DNA from: Ruminococcus sp. HUN007
GTDB lineage: Bacteria > Bacillota > Clostridia > Oscillospirales > Ruminococcaceae
Direction of reading: 5' to 3'
NCBI RefSeq assembly: GCF_000712055.1
Contig: NZ_JOOA01000002.1
Location: 1-64,000 of the forward strand
Length of the DNA stretch: 64,000 nucleotides
Numbering within the stretch: position 1 is the first letter of the stretch; every line of letters starts with the position of its first letter. Below the pieces are notes generated by a model that saw nothing but the letters and a program-made list of their open reading frames with translations, searched no databases and was not told the DNA's origin. This document shows positions 1 through 7,675 of the stretch, one piece after another. The translations under genes and the position numbers were made by a program.

Positions 1-301
1 TTTGTCGATAGCAAGATGTATTCTGAAAGATTCACCTATAGTAATCCTTGATGAAGCAACTGCAAGTGTGGATGCCGACAATGAAAGCTACATCCAGCAG
101 GCTATATCTGAACTTTGCAAGGGCAAGACGCTGTTAGTCATTGCTCATCGTCTGAATACTATAGCCGGTGCAGATAACATCATGGTCATTAAGGACGGTC
201 AGATCGCTGAGTCAGGCAATCATGACAGCCTTATGAAAACCGACGGTATTTATCATTCTATGGTAACTAAACGTGCAGTAAGTACGGGATGGAAAAATTA
301 A
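1..301 (+). CDS. ABC transporter ATPase, C-terminal end (partial)
   Basis: This is the last ~99 residues of an ABC ATPase; its start lies outside the window. Visible motifs are the end of the signature helix (SIARCILK), Walker B ILDEATASVD, and the switch histidine in IAHRLNTI. The tail ending in STGWKN resembles the tail of the ABC half-transporter at 10624 (SVNWKVGA), so it is probably a fused membrane/ATPase exporter half of the same subfamily. A terminator follows, so it ends the preceding operon. Confidence 0.85.
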   Translation, partial: LSIARCILKDSPIVILDEATASVDADNESYIQQAISELCKGKTLLVIAHRLNTIAGADNIMVIKDGQIAESGNHDSLMKTDGIYHSMVTKRAVSTGWKN

Positions 302-335
302 AATACTATATAATTCATACAGAAACTTTTAAAGT

Positions 336-365
336 AAGCCGTTCATAATTGGACGGCTTTTTTTC
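336..365 (+). terminator. Intrinsic terminator after the first ABC gene
   Basis: A 6-bp stem AGCCGT/ACGGCT with a 10-base loop is followed by a run of T. It lies 35 bases after the ABC gene stop and separates it from the next promoter. Confidence 0.8.
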
Positions 366-376
366 TTTGTCATGTC

Positions 377-405
377 TTTAAATTACAGTTAGCTTGTGCT
401 ATAAT
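377..405 (+). promoter_or_regulatory. Promoter of the methyltransferase/ABC cluster
   Basis: TATAAT at 400-405 with a weak -35 (TTTAAA, 377-382) at 17-bp spacing. An iron-type operator begins 9 bases after the -10 box. Confidence 0.6.
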
Positions 406-414
406 ATAATTGTT

Positions 415-432
415 GGTTTGCCTAAGCTAACC
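415..432 (+). promoter_or_regulatory. Putative metal-regulator operator, site 1
   Basis: GGTTTGCCTAAGCTAACC is an 18-bp imperfect inverted repeat with half sites GGTT(A/T)G and CTAACC six bases apart. The same pattern precedes the fec, feo and flavin-reductase genes in this window. Its position at the expected transcription start suggests repression. Confidence 0.6.
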
Positions 433-474
433 AAACAAATTTTTAAAAATATATCGATACCAGGAGGTAACCAG

Positions 475-1119
475 ATGACTTCTAAAGAATATAAAGACCT
501 TTCAGTGAAAGAGTTTACAAAAGCTGCCGAGGTCTATGAATCTGACAATGCCGGTGTCTATAAAATGTGCAAAGAAGATTATCCTGATGTGCTGGCAGAG
601 CTTGAAAAAGAACCATTTACAGATCTTCTTGACTGTGGCTGCGGAACAGGGCCTATGCTTACGCTGCTTCATAAGAAATATCCTGATAAGCATTATACAG
701 GAATTGACCTGACACCGAAAATGATCGAGGTCGCAAAAAGAAAGAATATGAGCGGTGTAAAACTGATCGTTGGTGACTGTGAGAATCTGCCGTTTGATGA
801 TAATTCTTTTGATGTGGTGATCTGCTGTGAGAGCTTTCACCACTATCCGAATCCGCAGAACTTCTTCAACAGCGTTTACCGCGTTCTTCGACCAAACGGA
901 AGACTTATCCTCCGTGATATGACAATGAACTCTGCTGCTGTGCGATGGTTCTGTAATACTTTCGAAATGCCGATCGCACATATGATCGGTAAAGGAGATG
1001 TCCGTATTTATGGAAGTAAAGATATCAGAAAACTTTCTGAAAATGCTGGGCTTCATATGGAAGCCTTTGAAAAGAGAGGATTCTGTCGCCTCCACTGTGT
1101 TGTGAGAAAAGTAAAATAA
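475..1119 (+). CDS. Class I SAM-dependent methyltransferase
   Basis: A 214-residue Methyltransf_11-type enzyme. SAM-binding motif I is LDCGCGTGPM, followed by the acidic strand end GIDLTPKM and the post-I motif GDCENLPFDDNSFDVV; CCESFHHYP is the motif IV region. The start at 475 has AGGAGG eight bases upstream; an in-frame upstream ATG at 394 would lie before the -10 box and is rejected. It is the first gene of a rightward cluster with two more methyltransferases, two hydrolases and ABC transporters, behind a putative iron operator. The substrate is unknown. The company suggests a small molecule or lipid handled with the transporters. Confidence 0.85.
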   Translation: MTSKEYKDLSVKEFTKAAEVYESDNAGVYKMCKEDYPDVLAELEKEPFTDLLDCGCGTGPMLTLLHKKYPDKHYTGIDLTPKMIEVAKRKNMSGVKLIVGDCENLPFDDNSFDVVICCESFHHYPNPQNFFNSVYRVLRPNGRLILRDMTMNSAAVRWFCNTFEMPIAHMIGKGDVRIYGSKDIRKLSENAGLHMEAFEKRGFCRLHCVVRKVK

Positions 1120-1198
1120 AAAGGAAATAAGATGTTTGATAAAAGACTGACAGATCTGTGTCATGAAAGTATATCATAAAACAGAAAAGAGCGTTAAT

Positions 1199-2194
1199 AT
1201 GAAATTTGATAAGCAGGATAAAGTTGTTATAGCACCTGATGCGATGAACAATCCGCTTTATAAACTTACAAAGGCTATAGTGAAGGCTGCAAAGATAAAG
1301 GACAACCTTGTTGGCTCAAAAGAAGAAGTACTGGCAAAAGCTGCGAAAATGAATGCGAAGAACCGCAGCTTTTTCATGCCTGAAGACAGCAAAGCTCATT
1401 ACACCGACCATTTGATTCAGGGAAGGTTTCATTGCCTTGAAGTTGATATTGATAAAGCGCGTAGAAAGAATGCTGTGCTTTTTGTATTCGGCGGAGGAAT
1501 GATACTTGGTTCCGACAATGGTGATGTGGGACTTTCAAGGAAAATCGCAGAAACTGTTAATGCTGATGTGTGGTTTCCGTATTATCCTCTTTGTCATGAA
1601 CACGATATGCTTGAGAATGTGCAGATGTTATATGAGTGCTATACTAAAATGCTGTCTTTCTACAAGCCTGAAAATATCGTATTTCTTGGATTTTCATCCG
1701 GCGGAGCACTTATGCTTGACCTTATCACATACATAAATGAACTGAACGACAACGGCAGCAGTGTTCCAATGCCGGGAATGCTGATACCGTTATCTCCGGG
1801 CAGCGTACCTGTTACTGATGCGGAAAAAGCAGCGATAAAGAAACTCGACAAAATAGATATCATGATCCCGGCCAGCTATATGTATACCGCACGTGAAATC
1901 ATGTGTCATGGCAGAGATATTCCTGATAAATATCTTGCAACAGCTCATGGAGATTTTAGAAATGCTCCGTTTACGCATTTTTATTACGGCAGTTCCGAAA
2001 CACTGTTTGCTTTTGCGCCGAGTTATGCGGAGAGCTACAGAAAAGCCGGTGCCAGGTGCATGATCCATGTAGGAAAAGGAATGCATCACTGCTATGCACT
2101 TCAGTATTTTATTCCTGGGTGTAAACCTGCGTTTAATGAGATTATGATGATCATAAAAAAATATTTCAGAAAAAGAGGAAAAGATAATGGATAA
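1199..2194 (+). CDS. Alpha/beta hydrolase, HSL-like esterase family
   Basis: About 331 residues from the ATG at 1199; an ATG at 1163 is a possible alternative, and neither has a strong ribosome site. The oxyanion-hole loop is FGGGMILG and the nucleophile elbow GFSSGG gives Ser166, as in the hormone-sensitive-lipase fold. The histidine is probably in KGMHHCYA. The acid region reads YGSSETLF, so Glu may replace the usual Asp. It overlaps the next gene by eight bases, so they are co-transcribed. A second, unrelated hydrolase lies at 5080. The substrate is unknown. Confidence 0.75.
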   Translation: MKFDKQDKVVIAPDAMNNPLYKLTKAIVKAAKIKDNLVGSKEEVLAKAAKMNAKNRSFFMPEDSKAHYTDHLIQGRFHCLEVDIDKARRKNAVLFVFGGGMILGSDNGDVGLSRKIAETVNADVWFPYYPLCHEHDMLENVQMLYECYTKMLSFYKPENIVFLGFSSGGALMLDLITYINELNDNGSSVPMPGMLIPLSPGSVPVTDAEKAAIKKLDKIDIMIPASYMYTAREIMCHGRDIPDKYLATAHGDFRNAPFTHFYYGSSETLFAFAPSYAESYRKAGARCMIHVGKGMHHCYALQYFIPGCKPAFNEIMMIIKKYFRKRGKDNG

Positions 2195-2759
2195 TAAATG
2201 GAACAAAAAGAACGCTTTATGGATGGTGCTTTATGTTATCCTGTATGTTGTAATGACGGTTATAGTATGCGTACTTGGATCGGTCCATCCGTTTTTCTTT
2301 GTTTGCTATCAGATCACTGCGGGATTGCTTGTAACCGGTGTAGCAGCAAAAGCGTTTGATAAAGTCAGATCACCCGGAGCTGCATGCTGTCTGTCACTTG
2401 GAATGATCCTGACGTTCCTTGCAATGCAGGATGCGAATATGTGGCATTGTCTTCCTGTAGTTATCATTGCAGTACTTGCAGAAGTTGTACGTCTTCTGTT
2501 TCAGTATAATTCGATAAGTAATATGATCGCTGCGGTCATCATGTCTTTCTCTTCTTTCGGATACTACGGACAGATATGGTTTAACCGTGATTATACATAT
2601 GAATGTGCAGTAGAGGAGATGCCGGCGGGATATGCAGAATCTCTTATGAATCTCAGCCCTGCATGGGCGTTTCCGGTAGTAATTATAATTGGAACAGTAT
2701 TGGCATTTGTAAATTACAACATAACAAAAAAGCTTTTTAAATTTGATTTATACAGATAG
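2187..2759 (+). CDS. Trep_Strep/MptD-family membrane protein, putative ECF S component
   Basis: A 190-residue protein with about five or six hydrophobic segments. The FGYYGQIWF stretch and the following MPAGYAESL are characteristic of the Trep_Strep (MptD-like) family, thought to be substrate-binding components of energy-coupling-factor transporters. The start overlaps the hydrolase stop. No EcfT or EcfA gene is seen in the window, so it would have to use shared energising subunits or the neighbouring ABC proteins. The ligand is unknown. Confidence 0.65.
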   Translation: MDNKWNKKNALWMVLYVILYVVMTVIVCVLGSVHPFFFVCYQITAGLLVTGVAAKAFDKVRSPGAACCLSLGMILTFLAMQDANMWHCLPVVIIAVLAEVVRLLFQYNSISNMIAAVIMSFSSFGYYGQIWFNRDYTYECAVEEMPAGYAESLMNLSPAWAFPVVIIIGTVLAFVNYNITKKLFKFDLYR

Positions 2760-2818
2760 TTGTTGGTTGGCTTGTTAGTATGATAAGGTGACAAGAAGAC
2801 TGAAAGAGGAAAATTAAG

Positions 2819-3046
2819 ATGGCTGTTACTCTATTATTGACATTATGTAATATTATTCTATTGTGCCTTATGATACTGGCAGCAACTGTATTTATGCCGT
2901 ATCGTGGACTTGCGAAGAACTTTCCGGAAACCAAAGGGTGTGCCGGGTGGCAGCAATTCGGATATAACCGAAAGCAGCATCTTAAGCAAAGTATTATTAT
3001 GCTTATATGCTGTGTAGTAATGGCATTTGTATTCGTAAAGATATAG
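2819..3046 (+). CDS. Small two-helix membrane protein, unknown
   Basis: 75 residues with two hydrophobic segments (about 3-25 and 57-74) flanking a basic linker with KGCAGWQQFGYN. A GAGG ribosome site lies ten bases upstream and the next gene begins nine bases after its stop. I do not recognise a family. Tight packing suggests it works with the adjacent membrane protein. Confidence 0.6.
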   Translation: MAVTLLLTLCNIILLCLMILAATVFMPYRGLAKNFPETKGCAGWQQFGYNRKQHLKQSIIMLICCVVMAFVFVKI

Positions 3047-3055
3047 GAGATTCTT

Positions 3056-3562
3056 ATGGTATTTCTTCAATTATGCTTATACTGTCTGCTGTTCACGGCA
3101 ATGGTCAGATATTCTGTTAAAGGCGGTGCGATAAATGGACTTTACTTCTATCCTAAAGCCGTACAGGAAAGGGCATTTGAGATTGGTCTGACTGACAGAG
3201 ATACGGTAAAGAAGAAGCGTAAACGCTTTATGACTGCTTTCTATATAGTTATGCTGACAGCGCTGGTACTTATCATTGCAATATGGAATCGTGTCAGCAA
3301 CTTTAAAGATGCTTATTTGCAGGCGCTACTCTTTCTCTAAGTCATGAACATCTATGACGGTATTATCATAGACAAGCTATGGGTAGGTCACAGTAAATTC
3401 TGGATTTTGAAAGGCACAGAGGATATTCCTTTCGTGCAGACATGGCTGCAGGTCCTGAAAAAGCGTTCATTTCTTGCTCTTATATGGGTGATTGGATCGC
3501 TGATCGTTGCGGGAATTGTGGTGTTGCTTGCGATGATTTGTGCGATTTCAGATACAGTTTGA
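3056..3562 (+). pseudogene. Membrane protein interrupted by one in-frame stop
   Basis: One reading frame of about 168 residues has a TAA at 3338-3340. The first part (94 residues) ends in YLQALLFL. The second part carries the strongly charged segment DKLWVGHSKFW and a final membrane helix. Both halves are in the same frame, so this is a nonsense change or two separately started peptides (ATG at 3344 without a good ribosome site). A second, truncated copy of the C-terminal half is at 21371-21546, with only scattered substitutions. The family is unknown. Confidence 0.65.
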
Positions 3563-3577
3563 AATGAGGAAAAATGA

Positions 3578-4303
3578 ATGAAAACATTTAATGACATCGG
3601 AATCGAAAATAATCTTGACTGGAAGCGTATCCGCAAACTGTTTATTATTGGACTGATTGGCGGCTGTATGACCTTTGTTGGTGACTGGATTCTTGGCTAT
3701 GGCATGTACGATGAAAGTCTGACTGGACTGGAAATGAAACTGTCACAGTATCTTGTTTTATCGGATACTCAGCTGTTCTGGTCGGCTTTTCTTGGACTGA
3801 TTGGTATTTCGCTGGAGGGGCTCTGTTATTTCGGTATCTACAGGCTGATTGCTTCAGGCAGCGAAAAACATGCTCATGTATTCAGAAGCGGTGTATTCGG
3901 CTATATGCTGTTTGCAGCATGTGGTGTTCATGTTCCGTGCCTTTCGACAGTTTATTTCTATAACCACATGATGCAGGAAAGTCCGGATGCAGCATATGCT
4001 CTTACCGTAAAATTCGCATCGTTCTTTCTGCTGCCTGCTATGATATTGTTCCTGATATTCTTCTTTATCATGAGCGCTGCTCAGATCAGTGCATTTGCAA
4101 AAGGATTTACACCATATCCAAAATGGTGCTGGATATTCTCAATGGCAGTTGGTATGGCTGTGACAATGTTGTTGAAATTGGCGGGTAATCACGCCGTTGT
4201 AAACGGTCTGACCGCTGCGTGGATCAGTATCGGTAACATCTGGATGTTCGGTGGCTTGCTGCTGACTATGAAGTTTGCTCAGAGGGAAAAAGCTGAATTG
4301 TAA
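3578..4303 (+). CDS. Multipass membrane protein, DUF6796-like
   Basis: 241 residues with about seven hydrophobic segments. The first carries GGCMTFVGDWILGYG, a glycine/aspartate pattern I associate with DUF6796-type proteins. GAGGAAAA precedes the start. No catalytic motif is visible. It sits between the interrupted membrane gene and a methyltransferase, same strand. Assignment rests on overall look, so treat it as a conserved membrane protein of unknown role. Confidence 0.6.
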   Translation: MKTFNDIGIENNLDWKRIRKLFIIGLIGGCMTFVGDWILGYGMYDESLTGLEMKLSQYLVLSDTQLFWSAFLGLIGISLEGLCYFGIYRLIASGSEKHAHVFRSGVFGYMLFAACGVHVPCLSTVYFYNHMMQESPDAAYALTVKFASFFLLPAMILFLIFFFIMSAAQISAFAKGFTPYPKWCWIFSMAVGMAVTMLLKLAGNHAVVNGLTAAWISIGNIWMFGGLLLTMKFAQREKAEL

Positions 4304-4399
4304 AACTGGAAAATACGCATATAAATTCACAAAAATGATGAACAAATCGGCAAAAGTGATCCTGCAGATAATCATATATTTCAGAAAAGGAGAAAGATA

Positions 4400-4996
4400 A
4401 TGAGCTTTACAGATAATTTCGGAAATCCAAAAGGACTTCTCGGTCGAATGATGCTGGTCAGCATGGACAGGGAGCACTTGCCGATGGCACAGTGGGCGCT
4501 TGAACAGATAAAAATACCTGAAAACGGCAAGGTTGCAGATTTAGGCTGCGGCGGAGGCTACAACATCAAGCGAATGCTTGAAATGAGTCCCAAAGCAAAG
4601 TTTATCGGGCTTGATATCTCCGATGAAAGCGTAAAAAAAGCGCAGAAGGTCAATAATGGTTATCTTGGTAAGCGTGTGAAAATTGTCAAGGGCAGTGCAG
4701 AAAAACTGCCTTTCAAACATAACACTATAGACCTTATCACAGCTTTTGAGACGGTTTTCTTCTGGAAAAAGCCAGAAAAAGCATTTAAGGAGGTATACCG
4801 TTCGCTTGTTACAGACGGTTGCTTTGCAGTTATTAATAATTACGGTGATCCAAATGTTGACTGGGAAAAGAAAGTTCCATGCATGACCAGATACACCGCA
4901 GAGCAGATAGTAACTATGCTGAAAACAGCTGGATTTGCTGATATATCAGTAAATAAGAAAGATAATCTGTTTTTAGTTATGGGATATAAGAAATAA
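4400..4996 (+). CDS. Class I SAM-dependent methyltransferase
   Basis: 198 residues. Motif I is VADLGCGGGYN, the acidic ribose-binding end is GLDISDES, and GSAEKLPFKHNTIDLI is the Methyltransf_11 pattern; TAFETVFFW lies at motif IV. AAGGAGAAAG precedes the start. It is the second of three non-identical methyltransferases in the cluster. The substrate is unknown. Confidence 0.85.
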   Translation: MSFTDNFGNPKGLLGRMMLVSMDREHLPMAQWALEQIKIPENGKVADLGCGGGYNIKRMLEMSPKAKFIGLDISDESVKKAQKVNNGYLGKRVKIVKGSAEKLPFKHNTIDLITAFETVFFWKKPEKAFKEVYRSLVTDGCFAVINNYGDPNVDWEKKVPCMTRYTAEQIVTMLKTAGFADISVNKKDNLFLVMGYKK

Positions 4997-5079
4997 TCAT
5001 ATCGCCATTTAAGGTTGCATAAAGCGGTAATATTGAGTAAGCATCAATGCTGCTTATCATAATGAGAGGTGATGAATTT

Positions 5080-5937
5080 ATGATTAGAACCACTGTTAAG
5101 AATGAAGGCTTTGAAGGAATATTGTTCGACGGGAACGGTCAGAAGAATAAGATTGTTATTGTTATGTCAGGTTCAAACGGCGGAATGAGGCTGACAAGAA
5201 CTGAAGCAGAGTTTTATCACAGGAACGGAATTCCTGCACTTGCACTTGCTCTTTTTAAGACTAAACAAACTCAGAAAAATCTTGACAGGGTACCTGTTGA
5301 GTATGTAGAAAGAGCAGTAAAGTGGCTGAAAAATCAGGGGTATCAGAAAATAGCCATTGACGGTACATCAAAAGGCAGTGAAATGGCTTTGATTGCAGCT
5401 TCTATGTTTTCAGATATTTCGTGTGTTATTGCCCGCGTACCATCCTATTTTGTCAGTGAAGGACTGATAGTCAATGGTGCTTCAAAGTCTCCGTCAGGAA
5501 CATCGTGCTGGAGCTATCACGGCAAGGAACTGCCGTATGCACCGTACAGATCAAGAACATTTGATTTCAAAACTATGCTGAAAAAGGAAAAGGAGTTTCA
5601 TATACTGACTTTTAACAAAAATAAAGTCGTTACTCCTGAAACAATCATTCCGATTGGAAAAATCAAGGGACCGGTTCTTTTTATTTCGTCCAGACATGAT
5701 GTTGTCTGGGAGTCATATAAAAGCAGCGTAATAATGGATCATCACTTAACGGATATCTCATTTCCTTACAAACATAAGCATATCGCGTTTCCGTATTTGA
5801 GTCACGCAGTGATAACAAAAGGTTCGCTTTTCTTCAGGCTCGGTTTCAAAAGTGAAAAGGAGCATCCGAAACAGTGTGCGGAAGAGCGTGAAAAATTAAA
5901 GAAACTGCTGATTAACTGGGTACAAAATGAATGGTAA
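5080..5937 (+). CDS. BAAT-type acyl hydrolase (alpha/beta fold)
   Basis: 285 residues from the ATG at 5080, preceded by GAGAGGTGA; an earlier ATG at 5047 has no ribosome site. The fold resembles the acyl-CoA thioester hydrolase/BAAT C-terminal domain. The triad is readable: Ser97 in GTSKGSEMAL, Asp207 in SSRHDVVWES and His242 in YLSHAV. The typical N-terminal BAAT domain is absent. It lies between two methyltransferases on the same strand. Acyl transfer or ester cleavage on the shared cluster substrate is plausible but unproven. Confidence 0.75.
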   Translation: MIRTTVKNEGFEGILFDGNGQKNKIVIVMSGSNGGMRLTRTEAEFYHRNGIPALALALFKTKQTQKNLDRVPVEYVERAVKWLKNQGYQKIAIDGTSKGSEMALIAASMFSDISCVIARVPSYFVSEGLIVNGASKSPSGTSCWSYHGKELPYAPYRSRTFDFKTMLKKEKEFHILTFNKNKVVTPETIIPIGKIKGPVLFISSRHDVVWESYKSSVIMDHHLTDISFPYKHKHIAFPYLSHAVITKGSLFFRLGFKSEKEHPKQCAEEREKLKKLLINWVQNEW

Positions 5938-5992
5938 GCAGTATAAGATATTCGGAATACTTGATTACAAACTGATAAAAGGAGCATAAAAC

Positions 5993-6778
5993 ATGAGTGC
6001 AAATTATAAGAACTGGGTGCCAAACGGAATGATAAAGGGATTGACTGCAGGAACTGTAGTTTTAGGTGCAGGAACAGCTGCTTTGCTTTGTACCAAGATG
6101 AATCCTGCACTTAAAACTGTACTTGCTGGTACAGCCGGAGCAGGTACACTTGTATTTGGAGCTATGACGGCCTGGAGTGTTTATGCTCACGATAAATTCT
6201 CCTATGACGGCAAGCGTCAGCTTTCCAGAGAAATAGTCGAGGGAACTGCTAAATATTTTACACTTCCTGAAGGCGGTATCGGACTTGATGTTGGCTGCGG
6301 AAGCGGTGCTCTGACTATTGCCTGCGCTAAGAGAAATCCTCATGGCAGAATGATCGGAATCGATCGGTGGGGCAAGGAGTATGCTTCATTCAGCCAAAAA
6401 CTTTGTGAGGAAAATTCCGATTCCGAGGGAGTTGCGAATACGGAATTTCATCAGGGAGATGCCTGCAAGCTTGATTTTCCTGATGAATATTTTGATGCAG
6501 TTACAAGCAATTATGTATATCATAACATTACAGGTGTAAACAAACAGTCGCTATTGCGTGAAACTCTGCGTGTTCTTAAAAAAGGCGGAACCTTTGCCAT
6601 CCATGATATTATGTCAGAGTCCCGTTATGGAAATATGAGACAGTTTGTAGATGAACTGTATGACGAAGGATATGAAGCTGTCGAGCTGATAGATACAACA
6701 AACGGTATGTTTATGACAAAGGGAGAAGCTAAAATACTCGGATTAAGCGGTTCATCACTGCTTGTCGGAAAGAAGTGA
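5993..6778 (+). CDS. Membrane-anchored class I methyltransferase
   Basis: 261 residues. The first ~65 contain two hydrophobic, Gly/Ala-rich segments (about 14-34 and 40-60), so it probably sits on the membrane. The catalytic part has motif I GLDVGCGSGAL, GIDRWGKEY and GDACKLDFPDEYFDAV. AAAGGAGC precedes the start. The membrane anchor suggests a lipid or exported substrate, an inference from topology only. Confidence 0.8.
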   Translation: MSANYKNWVPNGMIKGLTAGTVVLGAGTAALLCTKMNPALKTVLAGTAGAGTLVFGAMTAWSVYAHDKFSYDGKRQLSREIVEGTAKYFTLPEGGIGLDVGCGSGALTIACAKRNPHGRMIGIDRWGKEYASFSQKLCEENSDSEGVANTEFHQGDACKLDFPDEYFDAVTSNYVYHNITGVNKQSLLRETLRVLKKGGTFAIHDIMSESRYGNMRQFVDELYDEGYEAVELIDTTNGMFMTKGEAKILGLSGSSLLVGKK

Positions 6779-6788
6779 GAATAAATGA

Positions 6789-6896
6789 AAAAGTTATGAC
6801 CGCTATGTTCATCTTGGTATGAAGCTTGTACAGACACGTACTGCTGCAGACTGTAAGATATATGATCTTATGTATTACAGGGAAGAGGCGAAGTGA
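6789..6896 (+). pseudogene. Remnant of a C-terminal coding tail
   Basis: The 180-base gap holds an open frame of 35 codons with no start codon or ribosome site, ending in DLMYYREEAK before a TGA. Its composition (HLGMKLVQTRTAADC) is protein-like. It may be the tail of a lost fourth methyltransferase or other deleted gene; the family is not identified. Confidence 0.35.
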
Positions 6897-6960
6897 AGTT
6901 TAACGTAAGAAATTATATAAAAGTTTATTTGGCAATAAAAAGAAAATGGGAGGAAACAAA

Positions 6961-7665
6961 ATGGCAGCAACAGTTGAATTTAAGGATGTAGTGAAAATCT
7001 ACGGAAAGGGCGAAGGAAAGCAGGTCGCAGTAGACCATGTCAGCTTTACCATTGAAGAAGGTGAGTTCGTGGTCATACTCGGACAGTCAGGTGCAGGAAA
7101 GTCCACTGTTCTGAATATGCTTGGTGGTATGGACGTTCCTACAGAAGGAAAAGTCTTTGTTGACGGTAAGGAAATATCCTCATACAACGACAAAAAGCTT
7201 TCTGAGTACCGTGCAGATACTATCGGCTTTATTTTTCAGTTCTACAATCTGCTTCCTGGGCTTACGGCATATGAAAATGTCGCTCTTGTAAAGGATATAA
7301 AGAAATCTGCTCTTAGTCCGGATGATATGCTTGAACGCGTAGGCCTTGCAGACCAGAAGAATAAATTCCCGACTCAGATGTCAGGTGGTCAGCAGCAGAG
7401 AGTATCAATTGCACGAGCTCTTGCAAAGAACCCTAAGATAATCCTCGGTGATGAACCTACTGGTGCGCTTGATTCCGAAACAGGTAAACTGGTTATTGAT
7501 TTGCTGCAAAAGCTGTCAACAGAGCACGGGAACACCGTTATTCTTGTTACGCATAATGCAGATATTGCGAAGTGTGCGAACCGTATCATTCACATGAGAA
7601 ACGGAAAGATAAAGTCAATAAAGACAAATGAGAATCCGCTGTCCGTAAATGATATAGAATGGTGA
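6961..7665 (+). CDS. ABC ATPase, MacB/LolD type
   Basis: 234 residues from the ATG at 6961, with GGGAGG upstream. Motifs in order: Walker A GQSGAGKST, Q-loop FIFQFYNL, signature SGGQQQRVSIARAL, Walker B IILGDEPTGALD and H-loop VTHNAD. The GALD form after Walker B is typical of the MacB/LolD/FtsE group, which drives FtsX-fold permeases by mechanotransmission. It is followed ten bases later by such a permease, so the two form one complex. Confidence 0.9.
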   Translation: MAATVEFKDVVKIYGKGEGKQVAVDHVSFTIEEGEFVVILGQSGAGKSTVLNMLGGMDVPTEGKVFVDGKEISSYNDKKLSEYRADTIGFIFQFYNLLPGLTAYENVALVKDIKKSALSPDDMLERVGLADQKNKFPTQMSGGQQQRVSIARALAKNPKIILGDEPTGALDSETGKLVIDLLQKLSTEHGNTVILVTHNADIAKCANRIIHMRNGKIKSIKTNENPLSVNDIEW

Positions 7666-7675
7666 GGTGACAGCA

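Noticed and set aside
502..1164. 220-codon minus-strand frame
   Set aside because: Antisense shadow of the first methyltransferase; no ribosome site or family motif.
1163..1198. Earlier start of the 1199 hydrolase
   Set aside because: Possible, but no ribosome site precedes it and the twelve extra residues show no family similarity; kept only as an alternative.
3338..3340. Selenocysteine or suppressor read-through of the membrane gene stop
   Set aside because: The codon is TAA, not TGA, and no recoding structure is evident; nonsense mutation is simpler.
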